A stretch of 56,172 nucleotides of DNA from CAZFER01 sp964517495 (GCA_964517495.1 CAZFER010000039.1:1-56172); one strand, 5' to 3'; positions 16,705 through 26,116 are shown, counted from the first letter of the stretch. Numbers and translations: made by a program. Notes: generated by a model from the letters alone, not told the origin.

Positions 16705-19122
16705 ATGAAACTCCCTTATTCCTGGTTAAGTGAACTGGTCGATTATATCCCACCGGCAGATGAAGTGGCGGAAACCCTCACTATGCGTGGTTTTGAAGTG
16801 GAAGAAGTTGCCTCGCCGGGTGAAGCCCTTAAAGATGTGGTGGTGGCTAAAATAGTGAAGATGGCTCCCCACCCTAATGCCGATAAATTAACCCTCTGTC
16901 AAGTCACTGATGGGGAGAATGAACTCGAAATTGTCTGTGGCGCCAAGAATATGAAAGAGGGAGATAAGGTTGCTCTCGCTTATAGCGGAACGGTCTTACC
17001 AGGCGGCCTTAAATTGGAACGCCGTAAAATCCGGGGGGTAGTATCCAATGGCATGTTGTGTTCCGAACGGGAACTTCAGTTGGGTGATGACCATGCAGGG
17101 ATCATTATCCTGCCGGAATCATGCACCCTGGGTGCCCGGATGATCGACGAAATGGGATTAAACGACCAGATATTTGATATCAACGTAACCCCTAACCGTC
17201 CGGATGGTTTAAGTGCGATCGGCATTGCCCGTGAAATCGCAGCCGCTCATCATACCGAAGTGTTGTATCCTGATCATTCCCCCATTGAGCCTGATGTGGA
17301 ACCAGACTATGTTCCATCGATTAAATTGGAAGATCAAGAATGGTGTCCACGTTATACGGGATTGATCATTAAAGACATAAAGATTGGGCCTTCACCAGAC
17401 TGGCTGGTTAAACGACTGGAAGCATGCGGAGTGCGTAGCGTGAATAATGTGGTTGATGCCACCAATCTGGTGTTGATGGAATATGGCCAGCCCCTTCATG
17501 CCTTTGATTTGGACAAATTGGAAGAAGAGCGGATCGTGGTTCGCCGTGGCCGTAAAGGCGAACATCTGGTTTCCATCGATGGTGAAGATCGGATATTGGA
17601 TGAAAACATGCTGGTTATTGCTGATGCAAAACAGCCCTGTGCGATTGCTGGTGTGATGGGAGGGCTGGATAGTGAAGTGGGTGATGATACGACCTCCCTT
17701 CTGTTGGAAAGCGCCTTTTTTGAACCGACCTGCATTCGCCGTACATCCAAGCGGCTGGGATTATCATCAGAAGCCTCTTACCGATTCGAACGGGCGGTGG
17801 ATTGGAATATGGTCATACCCGCCTCTTATCGCTGCGCAAGGCTAATTTTGGAACTGGCTGGCGGCAAGGTGTGCGGCAAGATGGGAATGGCGGATACCAA
17901 AGACAAAAAGAAGATCAAATCACTCTCAGGAAAAGAAATGGTCTTCCGTTTTTCTTACTGTGACCGGTTGCTTGGTAAGGAAGTACCACGCGATGCAATA
18001 GAAGATATTCTTAAAAAACTTCAATTTAACATTAAAAAGAAAACCAAAGATAAATTAACCATCCAGATTCCCTCCTTCCGGCTTGATGTATGCCGGGAAG
18101 CGGATTTGGTTGAAGAAGTGGCGCGTTGTTTTGGATATAACGCGTTTTCACCCACCTTACCGCTGGCGCCGGTCAAAGCGCCAGAACCCCAGGCAATCGA
18201 CCGTGAGATGATTAACCTTATTCGTCGATTTTTGAGCACATCCGGCTTGGATGAAGCCGTAACCTATAGCTTTGGTGATAAAGAGTCGATGAAAGCGATT
18301 ACCTCAGATGGGATTGATTATGACAATGCGGTGACAACCATTCAAAATCCCATCAATATGAATGAGGCCACCATGCGCACATCGATGCTGGTGTCATTGC
18401 TATCCTGTGCTAAACGCAATTGCGCCCGGGGCAACAATGATTTTGGGCTATTTGAAGTGGCACGCACCTATCTTCCGTCTGAAGAGGGGCATGAAGAAAT
18501 TCGCAAGGTTGGTGGGTTGATTGTTGGTGTGCCGGATAATCATTGGCGCAATACAAAAAAGGAAAATGACTTCTTTGATCTGAAGGGGATTATTGAAGAA
18601 TTATTAAGTTTGTGCTTTATTACATGTTATCGGCTTTTGGATGGTCCGGAGTGCCTTCATCCAAAACGAAGCGCAATGGTCGAAGTCAAAGGTCAGCCCA
18701 TTGGCTGGTTTGGTGAACTGCATCCCCAATTGGTGGAGCAGTATGAATTAAGCGGACGGGTGTTGGTGTTTGAATTCGAATTACAACCCCTTTCGGATGC
18801 GTACCGGGATTATTCTGTGCGTTATCGTCCGTTCTCCATGTTCCCCGCCATGACCCGGGACCTGGCGCTACTAATGCCCGAGGGTGTCCCGGCGAAAAAG
18901 GTGGAGAGTGTTATTCGCAATGAAAGCGGTGAATTGCTGGAAAACATGGATATGTTTGATTATTACTGCGGAAAACAAATAAAAGAAGGTTTTGTGAGTG
19001 CCGGCTTTCGTATGACCTACCGGTCGGTGGACGGCACCTTGAAAGATGAAGAGGTCGATCAATTGATCGAAAAAATATTAAAAAAATTGAATAAAGAGCT
19101 CGACGTAACATTACGTGCTTAG
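16705..19122 (+). CDS. pheT: Phenylalanyl-tRNA synthetase beta subunit
   Basis: The 805-residue beta chain of the (alpha-beta)2 enzyme that charges tRNA-Phe. From the N-terminus: KLPYSWLSELVDYIPP, an OB-fold tRNA-binding domain with HPNADKLTLCQV and GMLCSERELQLG, the B3/B4 editing region (VNNVVDATNLVLMEYGQPLHAFD), the B5 domain, the core region, and a C-terminal FDX-ACB anticodon-binding domain (YRPFSMFPAMTRDLALL). The start at 16705 matches the family; the frame is open upstream to a TTG at 16621. There is no strong ribosome site. The partner gene pheS is not adjacent and is not in the window, which is unusual because pheS-pheT is usually an operon. Confidence 0.96.
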   Translation: MKLPYSWLSELVDYIPPADEVAETLTMRGFEVEEVASPGEALKDVVVAKIVKMAPHPNADKLTLCQVTDGENELEIVCGAKNMKEGDKVALAYSGTVLPGGLKLERRKIRGVVSNGMLCSERELQLGDDHAGIIILPESCTLGARMIDEMGLNDQIFDINVTPNRPDGLSAIGIAREIAAAHHTEVLYPDHSPIEPDVEPDYVPSIKLEDQEWCPRYTGLIIKDIKIGPSPDWLVKRLEACGVRSVNNVVDATNLVLMEYGQPLHAFDLDKLEEERIVVRRGRKGEHLVSIDGEDRILDENMLVIADAKQPCAIAGVMGGLDSEVGDDTTSLLLESAFFEPTCIRRTSKRLGLSSEASYRFERAVDWNMVIPASYRCARLILELAGGKVCGKMGMADTKDKKKIKSLSGKEMVFRFSYCDRLLGKEVPRDAIEDILKKLQFNIKKKTKDKLTIQIPSFRLDVCREADLVEEVARCFGYNAFSPTLPLAPVKAPEPQAIDREMINLIRRFLSTSGLDEAVTYSFGDKESMKAITSDGIDYDNAVTTIQNPINMNEATMRTSMLVSLLSCAKRNCARGNNDFGLFEVARTYLPSEEGHEEIRKVGGLIVGVPDNHWRNTKKENDFFDLKGIIEELLSLCFITCYRLLDGPECLHPKRSAMVEVKGQPIGWFGELHPQLVEQYELSGRVLVFEFELQPLSDAYRDYSVRYRPFSMFPAMTRDLALLMPEGVPAKKVESVIRNESGELLENMDMFDYYCGKQIKEGFVSAGFRMTYRSVDGTLKDEEVDQLIEKILKKLNKELDVTLRA

Positions 19123-19140
19123 GATAATGAGGGTTGAGGT

Positions 19141-19377
19141 ATGAGTGTAGAAAATTTAGCCGAAATTTTGGAATCATTGGAAGGCCGTGTGGATCAACTG
19201 GTGAGCCGGATTCAAGACTTAAAATCAGAACGCGATCAACTGCTGGCCGAATTACAGGAAGAAGTGAAAAAACGAGAGGATTTGGAACAGCGCTTAAGTT
19301 CGGATGAGGAAAATAAATCCGAAGTGCGTAACCGTATCCAAGGGATTATAGAGAAGATCGAAAAACTTGAGGCCTGA
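19141..19377 (+). CDS. Small coiled-coil protein, ZapB-like by position
   Basis: A 78-residue almost wholly helical protein with heptad pattern: LAEILESLEGRVDQLVSRI, then LKSERDQLLAELQEEVKKRE, then LEQRL. It starts with an ATG after GAGGGTTGAGGT, 18 nt behind pheT and 37 nt before zapA. Short coiled-coil proteins in this position (pheT - coiled coil - zapA) recur in many bacteria and are sometimes labelled ZapB-like division factors. Sequence alone does not prove that role; any small dimeric coiled coil would look the same. Confidence 0.7.
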   Translation: MSVENLAEILESLEGRVDQLVSRIQDLKSERDQLLAELQEEVKKREDLEQRLSSDEENKSEVRNRIQGIIEKIEKLEA

Positions 19378-19414
19378 TCAAATATAATCCGGCCCCTGAA
19401 AGGGAAGCGGAAGC

Positions 19415-19705
19415 GTGTCCCCTGAATCGGATATCATTACAATCGAGGTTTTAGGAACCCGGCTTCAGCTTAGGGGGGGCGATAAACCTGAGGCTGTACA
19501 GCAAGCCGGTGAATACGTGCGTGAATTGACGGATGAACTTTCGTCACGTGCACCAACCGCTCCTCCCTTGCAGATTGCCTTGCTGGTGGCTATGAACTTG
19601 GCGGATGAATTGCATCAATTGACTGAAAAAGAGGATAAAGAGCTTCAACGTATTGTCGAGATAGCCAACCGGATTCTGGAAAAAGCCACAGCGGCCTTGA
19701 ACTGA
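19415..19705 (+). CDS. zapA: Cell division protein ZapA
   Basis: ZapA binds and cross-links FtsZ filaments at midcell. This 96-residue protein has the family pattern: an N-terminal strand region (IITIEVLGTRLQLRGGDKPE), the helix start QQAGEYVRELTDELSS, then PPLQIALLVAMNLADELHQL and a C-terminal coiled coil. The start is a GTG at 19415, preceded by AGGGAAGCGGA. It is 37 nt after the coiled-coil gene, so pheT, that gene and zapA probably share a transcript. The sequence near the N-terminus is a little divergent but length and order fit. Confidence 0.85.
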   Translation: MSPESDIITIEVLGTRLQLRGGDKPEAVQQAGEYVRELTDELSSRAPTAPPLQIALLVAMNLADELHQLTEKEDKELQRIVEIANRILEKATAALN

Positions 19706-19724
19706 AAAATGATGAGTCAACAGC

Positions 19725-20858
19725 GTGTTGCGTTTATTAACCTTAAATTATGAATATCCCCCTATTGGAGGAGGTGGCGGAAACGCTCATCAGCATATCC
19801 TCCGCTCTCTAACACGTTACGACGATCTTACCACCACTCTGATTGCTCCCACCCCGAAACCAGAGGGATGCGATGAATCCTCATCTCCACGAATGAGGCA
19901 CATCCTGTTGCCCATAAAAAAACAAGCGTTGTTATATTGGCGCCGTTCTGAAATCATTCGCTATTTATGGGATCATTACCGTTTTCTTGGAACTCATTTG
20001 AGAAAGGAAACCTATGATCTTTGCCATGTCTTTTTTGGTTTTCCAACTGGTTTACTCGCTTATCTGAATCGCTCGCTTGTACCCTATCTCGTCTCCGTTC
20101 GAGGTTCGGATGTGCCGGGGTATAACAAGCGATTCGCGCTCGATTATGTGATCCTGGGGCCATTGTTGAAGCAAATCTATCATCAAAGCCGAAGCATAGT
20201 GGCCAATAGCAGTGGCTTGAAGGCGTTGTTTGATAGCCAATACCCTCAGTTGTGTGCTCATGTGATCCCCAACGGTGTGGATACCGATTTTTTTAAACCA
20301 TGCCCCGGTGAGCATTCAAGTGAAATTCATATCGTTACCGTAGCCCGTTTGATTCCTCGCAAAGGGATTGACCTATTGATTAACGCCTGCGTGTCACTTA
20401 TCCAAAAAGAAACACCACTCCAATGCCATATCATTGGTGAAGGGCCGGAAAAGGAACGCTTGATGCAACTGGCAGACCAAGCCAATGTTAAAAAGTACAT
20501 TCATTTTCATGGCATGATGGCAAAAAAGGAAATCGCCGCTTTTCTTCCCCATTGTGATATTTTCGCCCTGCCCTCCTATGCGGAAGGAATGTCGAATGCC
20601 GCCCTGGAAGCGATGGCCTGTGGGCTGGCGTTGGTTTTGACGGATACCGGCGGGAGCCGGGAATTAATCAGCGGCAATGGATTAATAATCTCAGCCGGAT
20701 CAGTTGAGGACTTGACTAAAGCGCTGAGTGATTTGATACCTTCACCTTCGCGATTGAAAGACATGCAGGAAAAATCAAGGCAGCATGCGCATAACTTTTC
20801 ATGGGACAACGTGGCTGATCAATATTATGATCTCTATAAAAGGATCGCTTCTCACTAA
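19725..20858 (+). CDS. GT4-family glycosyltransferase
   Basis: A 377-residue GT-B-fold retaining glycosyltransferase. The N-terminal acceptor domain begins LNYEYPPIGGGGGNAHQH, the typical GT4 start. The C-terminal nucleotide-sugar domain has ARLIPRKGIDLLINA, IIGEGPEKERL and the EX7E region FALPSYAEGMSNAALEAMACG, with both glutamates present. The start is GTG at 19725, 20 nt after zapA. It is followed immediately (2 nt) by a methyltransferase and then a GT39-like membrane glycosyltransferase, so it likely belongs to a surface-glycan or glycolipid pathway. Sugar and acceptor cannot be told. Confidence 0.9.
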   Translation: MLRLLTLNYEYPPIGGGGGNAHQHILRSLTRYDDLTTTLIAPTPKPEGCDESSSPRMRHILLPIKKQALLYWRRSEIIRYLWDHYRFLGTHLRKETYDLCHVFFGFPTGLLAYLNRSLVPYLVSVRGSDVPGYNKRFALDYVILGPLLKQIYHQSRSIVANSSGLKALFDSQYPQLCAHVIPNGVDTDFFKPCPGEHSSEIHIVTVARLIPRKGIDLLINACVSLIQKETPLQCHIIGEGPEKERLMQLADQANVKKYIHFHGMMAKKEIAAFLPHCDIFALPSYAEGMSNAALEAMACGLALVLTDTGGSRELISGNGLIISAGSVEDLTKALSDLIPSPSRLKDMQEKSRQHAHNFSWDNVADQYYDLYKRIASH

Positions 20859-20860
20859 CT

Positions 20861-21577
20861 ATGTATGAGTATTTAAAACAGCGTGACAAGGCAATAGCCG
20901 ATGAAACAGCGAAAGGTGGGCGTTATTTTTCTTTATCGCCTACGCGGGTATGCTTGTCACAGGTTGTGTTCCCATTGATTGAACAACACATTCAGGGCTG
21001 TTGTCTGGATGCCGGGGCGGGACGGATGGCCTATGCGTTCAAATTGAAGCAGCATGCCAGTGAATATATTTCCATGGATGTGACCTGCCGAACGGGTATG
21101 AACGTAAGTGGTTCGGTATTATCCCTTCCCTGGCGAAACAGCGTGTTCGATAGCATTTTTTGCAGCCAGGTCTTGGAGCACGTGCCAGAACCAGAACAGG
21201 CTTTAAACGAATTTTATCGCTGCTTGAATCCCGGCGGGTGTTTGATTGTCACCGTGCCCCATTTATCCTATCTTCATAACGAGCCTAATGATTTCTTCCG
21301 TTTTACCCGTCATGGGCTAAGGCATCTTTTACAAAAAGCAGGATTCTCTGAAATTAAAATCATCCCGGCGGGAGGATTAATCTCATTTATCGGGCATATT
21401 CCATCGGTGATTGTTAAAACAATTTTTCAGCCAATCCCGCTCCTGGGCAAAGGAGTGATTTCATTGAACACGTTTTATGCGCGTATTATTGCCTGGATTG
21501 ACCAACGGGTGGAGAAACGAAAAATTTACGCCCTGAATTATGTTGCGGTGGCGATAAAACCCAAGGACCAATTGTGA
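20861..21577 (+). CDS. Class I SAM-dependent methyltransferase
   Basis: A 238-residue methyltransferase of the UbiE/COQ5-like Methyltransf_11 type. Motif I is CLDAGAGRMAYAFKL; the acidic segment is near SMDVTCRTGMN; then VFDSIFCSQVLEHVPEPEQ and LNPGGCLIVTVPHLSYLHN, typical of motifs IV-VI. The FFRFTRHGLRHLLQKAGF segment is common in methyltransferases found in glycan clusters. It starts 2 nt after the GT4 gene and ends in a TGATG overlap with the next gene, so the three are co-translated. The substrate is probably a sugar or lipid intermediate of that cluster (inference). Confidence 0.88.
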   Translation: MYEYLKQRDKAIADETAKGGRYFSLSPTRVCLSQVVFPLIEQHIQGCCLDAGAGRMAYAFKLKQHASEYISMDVTCRTGMNVSGSVLSLPWRNSVFDSIFCSQVLEHVPEPEQALNEFYRCLNPGGCLIVTVPHLSYLHNEPNDFFRFTRHGLRHLLQKAGFSEIKIIPAGGLISFIGHIPSVIVKTIFQPIPLLGKGVISLNTFYARIIAWIDQRVEKRKIYALNYVAVAIKPKDQL

Positions 21578-23166
21578 TGAATGATCAACACCCGATCATT
21601 AGGAAAGATTGGCTTATCGCAGCAAGCTTTGGATTGGCTGCTTTTATCGGCTTGTTCATTGATTTGAATGGCCCTGGAGTGACCTGGGATGAAGCAGCGC
21701 CTAATTTTGTATGCGCCAAAAATCAAGCCTATTGGATCAGCCATCTCTTTGAGCTTGAACGTCCCTTTTCCAAAGAAACCATCGATCGCTATTGGGAAAC
21801 CCGCTCCGACCATCCTTCGCTGCCACGCACCGTTGCCGCATTATCCTACCTCTTATTTTCGCCATTGATGGATGAAATCACTGCATTGCGTATACCTTCC
21901 GCGCTGATGTTTTCAGTGTTAGCTGCATCGATTTTCGTGTTCTTACGCGTTTTTATGTCACGTATACCCGCCCTGGCCGGTGGATTGGCCATCGCCTTGA
22001 TGCCGCGGTTATTTGGGCATGCCCATGTTTTCAGCCTGGATGTACCCATTATGTGCTGGTGGTTTTGGGCGGCGATGGTTGGATACCTGGTGATTAATGG
22101 ATATGCCTATTCATGGTTATTTGGCTTGGTATATGCCATTGCGTTTACCACCAAACTGCATTCAGTTTTTTTGCCTTTTCCCCTGTTGCTTTGGGCGCTG
22201 ATTTACATTGGCTGGGTAAAGCAATGGAATAAGTCAATGCTTAAACGATTGCTCATAGCAGCGGGGTGGGCGATCGTACTGACACCGGTCATCTATGTTG
22301 GATTACAGCCCTGGTTGTGGCATGATACCATCCCGCGGATCATGGAGCGGTTTTTGGACCTGGCAGAAAAAACCACGATTCGCCCTATCCCCCTTTTTTA
22401 TTTCAATACCTACTTTGCCAATAATACCCCCTGGCATTATCCCCTGGTGATGTTGGGACTAACTGTTCCAATAAGTATCCTGGTTTTAATGTTGGTTGCT
22501 ATTCTTTTCCCAACCCAGTGGCAGGGATTACATAACAATGGAAGTACAATAAAAGATAAATTAGGGCTGTATCTCTTTTTCATGCTTCATTTTATCACGC
22601 CTATATTGATTATTCTTTTACCGCTGGCGCAAGGGTATGACGGCTGCCGGTTGTTTTTACCCTGCTTTCCCTTTGCCGCTTGCCTGGCTGGTTTTGGATT
22701 TGATATAGTTTTGCGTTATTTGTCACGATTTCAGCGTAAAAATATTCTTACGGCCATCATGATGGCCGTACTTATTCTTCCAAGTTTGTGGACCTATATC
22801 AGCCTGCGTCCTTATTGCCTTGCTTATTACAATGCTCTCGCTGGTGGGATTTCCGGCGCTGAGGAATTAGGCATGGAAACCACCTATTGGTGCGATGCCC
22901 TTACCGGTGACTTTTTGAAGCAAACTAATGAAATCATTCCACCCGGCAAAACGGTTAAACCAGCCAGTATGTCGTTTGCTGTGTATGAGTACTACTTGGA
23001 ACGAGGCTGGATTGACGCAGCGATCGATGATCCAGCGGATTACACACTACTTCAATTTCGCCAGGGCATGTTCCGGCAGGATGAATGGTATCTGGTGCGC
23101 TACAAAAAACCAGTGCTCTCGATTGAAGTGGATGGTATACCTTTGTATGCGTTATATAAGAACTAA
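21577..23166 (+). CDS. GT39/ArnT-like membrane glycosyltransferase
   Basis: A 529-residue polytopic GT-C protein with about 10-12 membrane segments. The conserved acidic pair near the first loop, TWDEAAPNF, and a long luminal region with RSDHPSLPRTVAALSYL are typical of dolichyl-phosphate-mannose (PMT/ArnT-like) transferases. These use polyprenyl-phosphate sugars on the periplasmic side. The last third is soluble (YYLERGWIDAAIDDPADY). The ATG at 21577 overlaps the stop of the methyltransferase (TGATG). The likely role is transfer of a sugar onto a protein or lipid at the outer face of the inner membrane; the substrate is unknown. The 3' end overlaps the convergent next gene by 4 nt. Confidence 0.85.
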   Translation: MNDQHPIIRKDWLIAASFGLAAFIGLFIDLNGPGVTWDEAAPNFVCAKNQAYWISHLFELERPFSKETIDRYWETRSDHPSLPRTVAALSYLLFSPLMDEITALRIPSALMFSVLAASIFVFLRVFMSRIPALAGGLAIALMPRLFGHAHVFSLDVPIMCWWFWAAMVGYLVINGYAYSWLFGLVYAIAFTTKLHSVFLPFPLLLWALIYIGWVKQWNKSMLKRLLIAAGWAIVLTPVIYVGLQPWLWHDTIPRIMERFLDLAEKTTIRPIPLFYFNTYFANNTPWHYPLVMLGLTVPISILVLMLVAILFPTQWQGLHNNGSTIKDKLGLYLFFMLHFITPILIILLPLAQGYDGCRLFLPCFPFAACLAGFGFDIVLRYLSRFQRKNILTAIMMAVLILPSLWTYISLRPYCLAYYNALAGGISGAEELGMETTYWCDALTGDFLKQTNEIIPPGKTVKPASMSFAVYEYYLERGWIDAAIDDPADYTLLQFRQGMFRQDEWYLVRYKKPVLSIEVDGIPLYALYKN

Positions 23167-23609
23167 GGGATATATCCCGGTCGGAAGGATTGTTCCACGG
23201 TTTCATCAAACCGTTGGGGGGGATGAAGGGTGCCCAATATGTTTCTGACGAAACGATAGGCGCGCTTCTCCATCGTTGACAAGGTACCGAAAAGATGATG
23301 GTACCATTTTCGTTCTATCTCATAATATCCATTCAGTTCAAATAGAATATAGAGTTGATACACAATGTGCAAAAAATACCAGGGGCCGTAATAACCAGTT
23401 TGGTGCTGGCAGACCAGGTTTAACCAATCATCAAGTGGTTTATAGCGATATATAATGATTTTTGGCGGTTCTAGTTGATAATCGGAAAACACCAAGGGCC
23501 GAGAGGGATATTCCTCCAGTTCGCGGATATCGACCTCGATATCCAATTCTTTCAACCACTCCAATAAGCCTTCCGGATTTTGTAAATCAGTATCGTAGGG
23601 CAGTTTCAT
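23163..23609 (-). CDS. Conserved-looking small protein of unknown function
   Basis: I do not recognise this 148-residue protein. It is soluble, with no signal peptide, and is rich in Tyr, Trp, Leu and Glu. A recognisable block is YKPLDDWLNLVCQHQTGYYG, followed by a hydrophobic WYFLHIVYQLYILFEL stretch and a basic region. The reading frame is real by context: its ATG overlaps the stop of the upstream flippase-like gene by 4 nt (ATGA), so it is translationally coupled to it. It may be an accessory of that membrane protein or of LarC, but nothing in the sequence decides this. Confidence 0.6.
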   Translation of the reverse strand: MKLPYDTDLQNPEGLLEWLKELDIEVDIRELEEYPSRPLVFSDYQLEPPKIIIYRYKPLDDWLNLVCQHQTGYYGPWYFLHIVYQLYILFELNGYYEIERKWYHHLFGTLSTMEKRAYRFVRNILGTLHPPQRFDETVEQSFRPGYIP

Positions 23610-24718
23610 GGATTCGAATTGTTAAGCGTATCAGAGGTTTCAGGCACCTGCTCCTGGATGTGGGATATCTCCCGAAATGAGACCCCCATAATCAACAAAC
23701 ACACAAAACCAAGGACGATCACCGGCGGGACCTGAGAAAACCACATCACCCATGCTGCAGCACCTGCCAGGGATTCATCAATATGAAAAGTTTGATGAAG
23801 CATAATCAAAAAGGCATAATGGTAGGGACCAACATACCCCGGCAGTTGGGGGAACATCACTGCGAAGCACAAGCCCACCATAATAAATAATGCTCCAGAC
23901 ATCCCAATGCTGTGGATATCCAGCGCCCATAAGATCACCAATTCACTAAAGGCAATCACCACCCACAGGGTTAGTGTCAGAAACAAGCAATAAAAGAATG
24001 AAGACGGACGGCGCAGGGTGGATGCTCCCTTTTCGAACGAGATAACCGCCTTGATCAACGGTTCGGATATTTTTTCGGGGAAGGGCTTCAGTATTTTTCT
24101 GGCGACCTTCAAGCTCCAATCCGGTGCGTAACTCATGGTGCCAATCACGCTGATTAAAACTACAAACAAAAAGACACCGATGATCCCCAGGTTTTGAATC
24201 CACGTTAATGGATCGTTGGGCATCTCGATTTGTTCTGCGTTAAGGGGTACATCCACATTGTTTAAATTGATATCCGCCGGAGCCGTGGTGGGAAAAGGGA
24301 AGACCCAAAGCACAAAACCCAAAATGAGTAATAATCCCAATAAGTCAAACACACGTTCAACCACAAGTGTGGCTACTCCGGTGGTGAATGTGTGTGGAGT
24401 ATAACGCCATATTAAAACACCCCGAATCAACTCCCCCATGCGGGCGGGGAAAACACCATTGCCCATAAAGCCGATGCAGTTGATCAAAAACAATTTAGAA
24501 ACAGAAACCACTGGCTTATGCAAAAATGATTGCCACCGCAAAGCCCGGATAAGCATCGATAAATATTGGATAAACACCGCCAGCACAAAATAACCAATGT
24601 GAACACTCAGCATGGCATTCCAAACTTTGGACCAATCTTCAATGCTGGTGGCAAATAGATAAAGACATAAAACACCGATGAGGACCGCCAAGGTGATTTG
24701 AATTGCTTTTGATTTCAT
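23606..24718 (-). CDS. Flippase-like membrane protein (LPG synthase transmembrane family)
   Basis: A 370-residue inner-membrane protein of the family that includes the membrane domain of MprF and UPF0104 proteins. It has about eight hydrophobic segments: AIQITLAVLIGVLCLYLF, YFVLAVFIQYLSMLIRA, LFLINCIGFMGNGVFPAR, TGVATLVVERVFDLLGLLL, and others after a loop. The MGNGVFPARMGELIRG and VERVFDL blocks are diagnostic. There is no synthase domain, so it acts as a transporter/flippase-like unit, possibly for lipids or glycolipids. The gap to larC is 12 nt upstream. It is coupled to the small downstream gene by an ATGA overlap. AGGATGG lies before the ATG. Confidence 0.85.
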   Translation of the reverse strand: MKSKAIQITLAVLIGVLCLYLFATSIEDWSKVWNAMLSVHIGYFVLAVFIQYLSMLIRALRWQSFLHKPVVSVSKLFLINCIGFMGNGVFPARMGELIRGVLIWRYTPHTFTTGVATLVVERVFDLLGLLLILGFVLWVFPFPTTAPADINLNNVDVPLNAEQIEMPNDPLTWIQNLGIIGVFLFVVLISVIGTMSYAPDWSLKVARKILKPFPEKISEPLIKAVISFEKGASTLRRPSSFFYCLFLTLTLWVVIAFSELVILWALDIHSIGMSGALFIMVGLCFAVMFPQLPGYVGPYHYAFLIMLHQTFHIDESLAGAAAWVMWFSQVPPVIVLGFVCLLIMGVSFREISHIQEQVPETSDTLNNSNP

Positions 24719-24730
24719 AAAACCATCCTG

Positions 24731-25912
24731 TTATGTGGGTTTCTGTTCGGTTTTGAAAGAATGCATTATTTCGTGATAAACCTGATGAATGGGAATTCCC
24801 GTTTGGTGATGAATCCGCTTGCATTCCTCATATTCAGGGGTAAATCGCTCTTCAATCCCATGGCCCCGGCAGAGCTTCCCTTTAACCTCTCCCCACGGGG
24901 TGGAGACGGTGACGGATTCACGCTGCAGCATACGGCGTTCACATTCATAGATGCGAAGACCGATTGTGGTGCTGTTTTTTAATATCCACTGCGCGAGTTC
25001 ATCTTTCAAAAAACTCGGTGCTATGACTCGTAACAATGTAGCAGGCCGGGCCTTCTTCATGGTTATGGGGGAAAGGGTGACATCCAAAGCACCGGCTTTA
25101 AGCAAGCCCTCCATAAGGGGTTCAAACCATTCGGGATTCATGTCATCGATGTTGGATTCAATCACGCTGACGAAATCGTTTTCCCGTTTGGTTTGCTCGC
25201 CTATAAAAATACGGAGCAGATTGGGAATTTCTTTCAGGTCACGCCCTCCGGCACCATAGCCGACCTGTTCTAAATTCATAACCGGCATAGGGGAAGAGTT
25301 TTCACAAAGCGTATTGAGCAAGGCTGCCCCGGTAGGCGTTACCAGTTCAAACTCAATACCGGTTGAGAATAGCTCGAATCCTTTAAGTAAATAAGATGCG
25401 GCGGGAACCGGTAGGGGGAGATGGCCATGACGGGTTTTACCGGAAAAACCTGAACCAACCTGAATGTTGGAAACGTAGCATTTCTCGATTCCCAATAGAT
25501 GCAAGGCATAAAGTGTTCCGCTTATATCAACAATTGCATCAAAACTGCCTACCTCATGAAAATGGATTTTATCATATGGTTTGTTGTGGACACTTCCTTC
25601 AGCATGGGCAAGTACAGTGAATACGGATTCGATTTGCTCTCGCACCTTCTCCGGCCATTGCACTTGGTCCACAATATCAAGAACATCGCTCAAGGTGCGA
25701 TGCACGTGGTGTTCTTCTTGCACGGAAACCTGCACATACGTACCCGATAATGGACCCCGCTGGACGGTTTCTTCTTGTAGATCAAAACCGGGAATATTTA
25801 ATCCCTTCAGTTGGTTTTTGATTTCATCAATCGGGCACCCAGCATTCACCAGTGCTCCTAAACACATATCACCGCTAATTCCTGCAAATGGATTAAAGTA
25901 CAGTATCTTCAT
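24731..25912 (-). CDS. larC: Nickel insertion protein LarC
   Basis: LarC inserts nickel into the nicotinic-acid-derived pincer cofactor of lactate racemase and related enzymes, consuming CTP. The protein is 393 residues, one uninterrupted frame; in some lactobacilli the two halves are made by programmed frameshifting. Visible blocks: ILYFNPFAGISGDMCLGALV at the start, IHFHEVGSFDAIVDISG, GHLPLPVPA, GYGAGGRDL and ESNIDDMNPEWFEPLM. The C-terminal part with a His-containing segment is present. LarA, LarB and LarE are not in the window, so the enzyme it serves is unknown. It is first of three minus-strand genes. The upstream ribosome site is weak. Confidence 0.93.
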   Translation of the reverse strand: MKILYFNPFAGISGDMCLGALVNAGCPIDEIKNQLKGLNIPGFDLQEETVQRGPLSGTYVQVSVQEEHHVHRTLSDVLDIVDQVQWPEKVREQIESVFTVLAHAEGSVHNKPYDKIHFHEVGSFDAIVDISGTLYALHLLGIEKCYVSNIQVGSGFSGKTRHGHLPLPVPAASYLLKGFELFSTGIEFELVTPTGAALLNTLCENSSPMPVMNLEQVGYGAGGRDLKEIPNLLRIFIGEQTKRENDFVSVIESNIDDMNPEWFEPLMEGLLKAGALDVTLSPITMKKARPATLLRVIAPSFLKDELAQWILKNSTTIGLRIYECERRMLQRESVTVSTPWGEVKGKLCRGHGIEERFTPEYEECKRIHHQTGIPIHQVYHEIMHSFKTEQKPT

Positions 25913-26021
25913 TTATTGTCATTCCGTTCGAATCGCAGGATTACATAAAATTCGTTTCATTTAATACACAATAATCTTAAAAAGAAACATCGAACTTTAG
26001 CGATTCGCTTATTCAGAGGGA

Positions 26022-26060
26022 TTGATATATCAAAGATTTATCGTGCGTATCATAGCGCAC
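26022..26060. promoter_or_regulatory. Two dyads in the larC / DUF5060 divergent gap
   Basis: TTGATATATCAA (26022-26033) is a perfect 12-bp palindrome. Just right of it GTGCG (26043-26047) and CGCAC (26056-26060) form an inverted repeat with an 8-nt spacer. They lie between divergent larC and the exported hydrolase gene and could be operators. The rest of 25913-26225 is AT-rich with no gene. Confidence 0.35.
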
Positions 26061-26116
26061 AATGGCTTAACTCACTACCGCCTAACAGAAGAGAGAATGA
26101 AGGAACAAAAAAAAGC

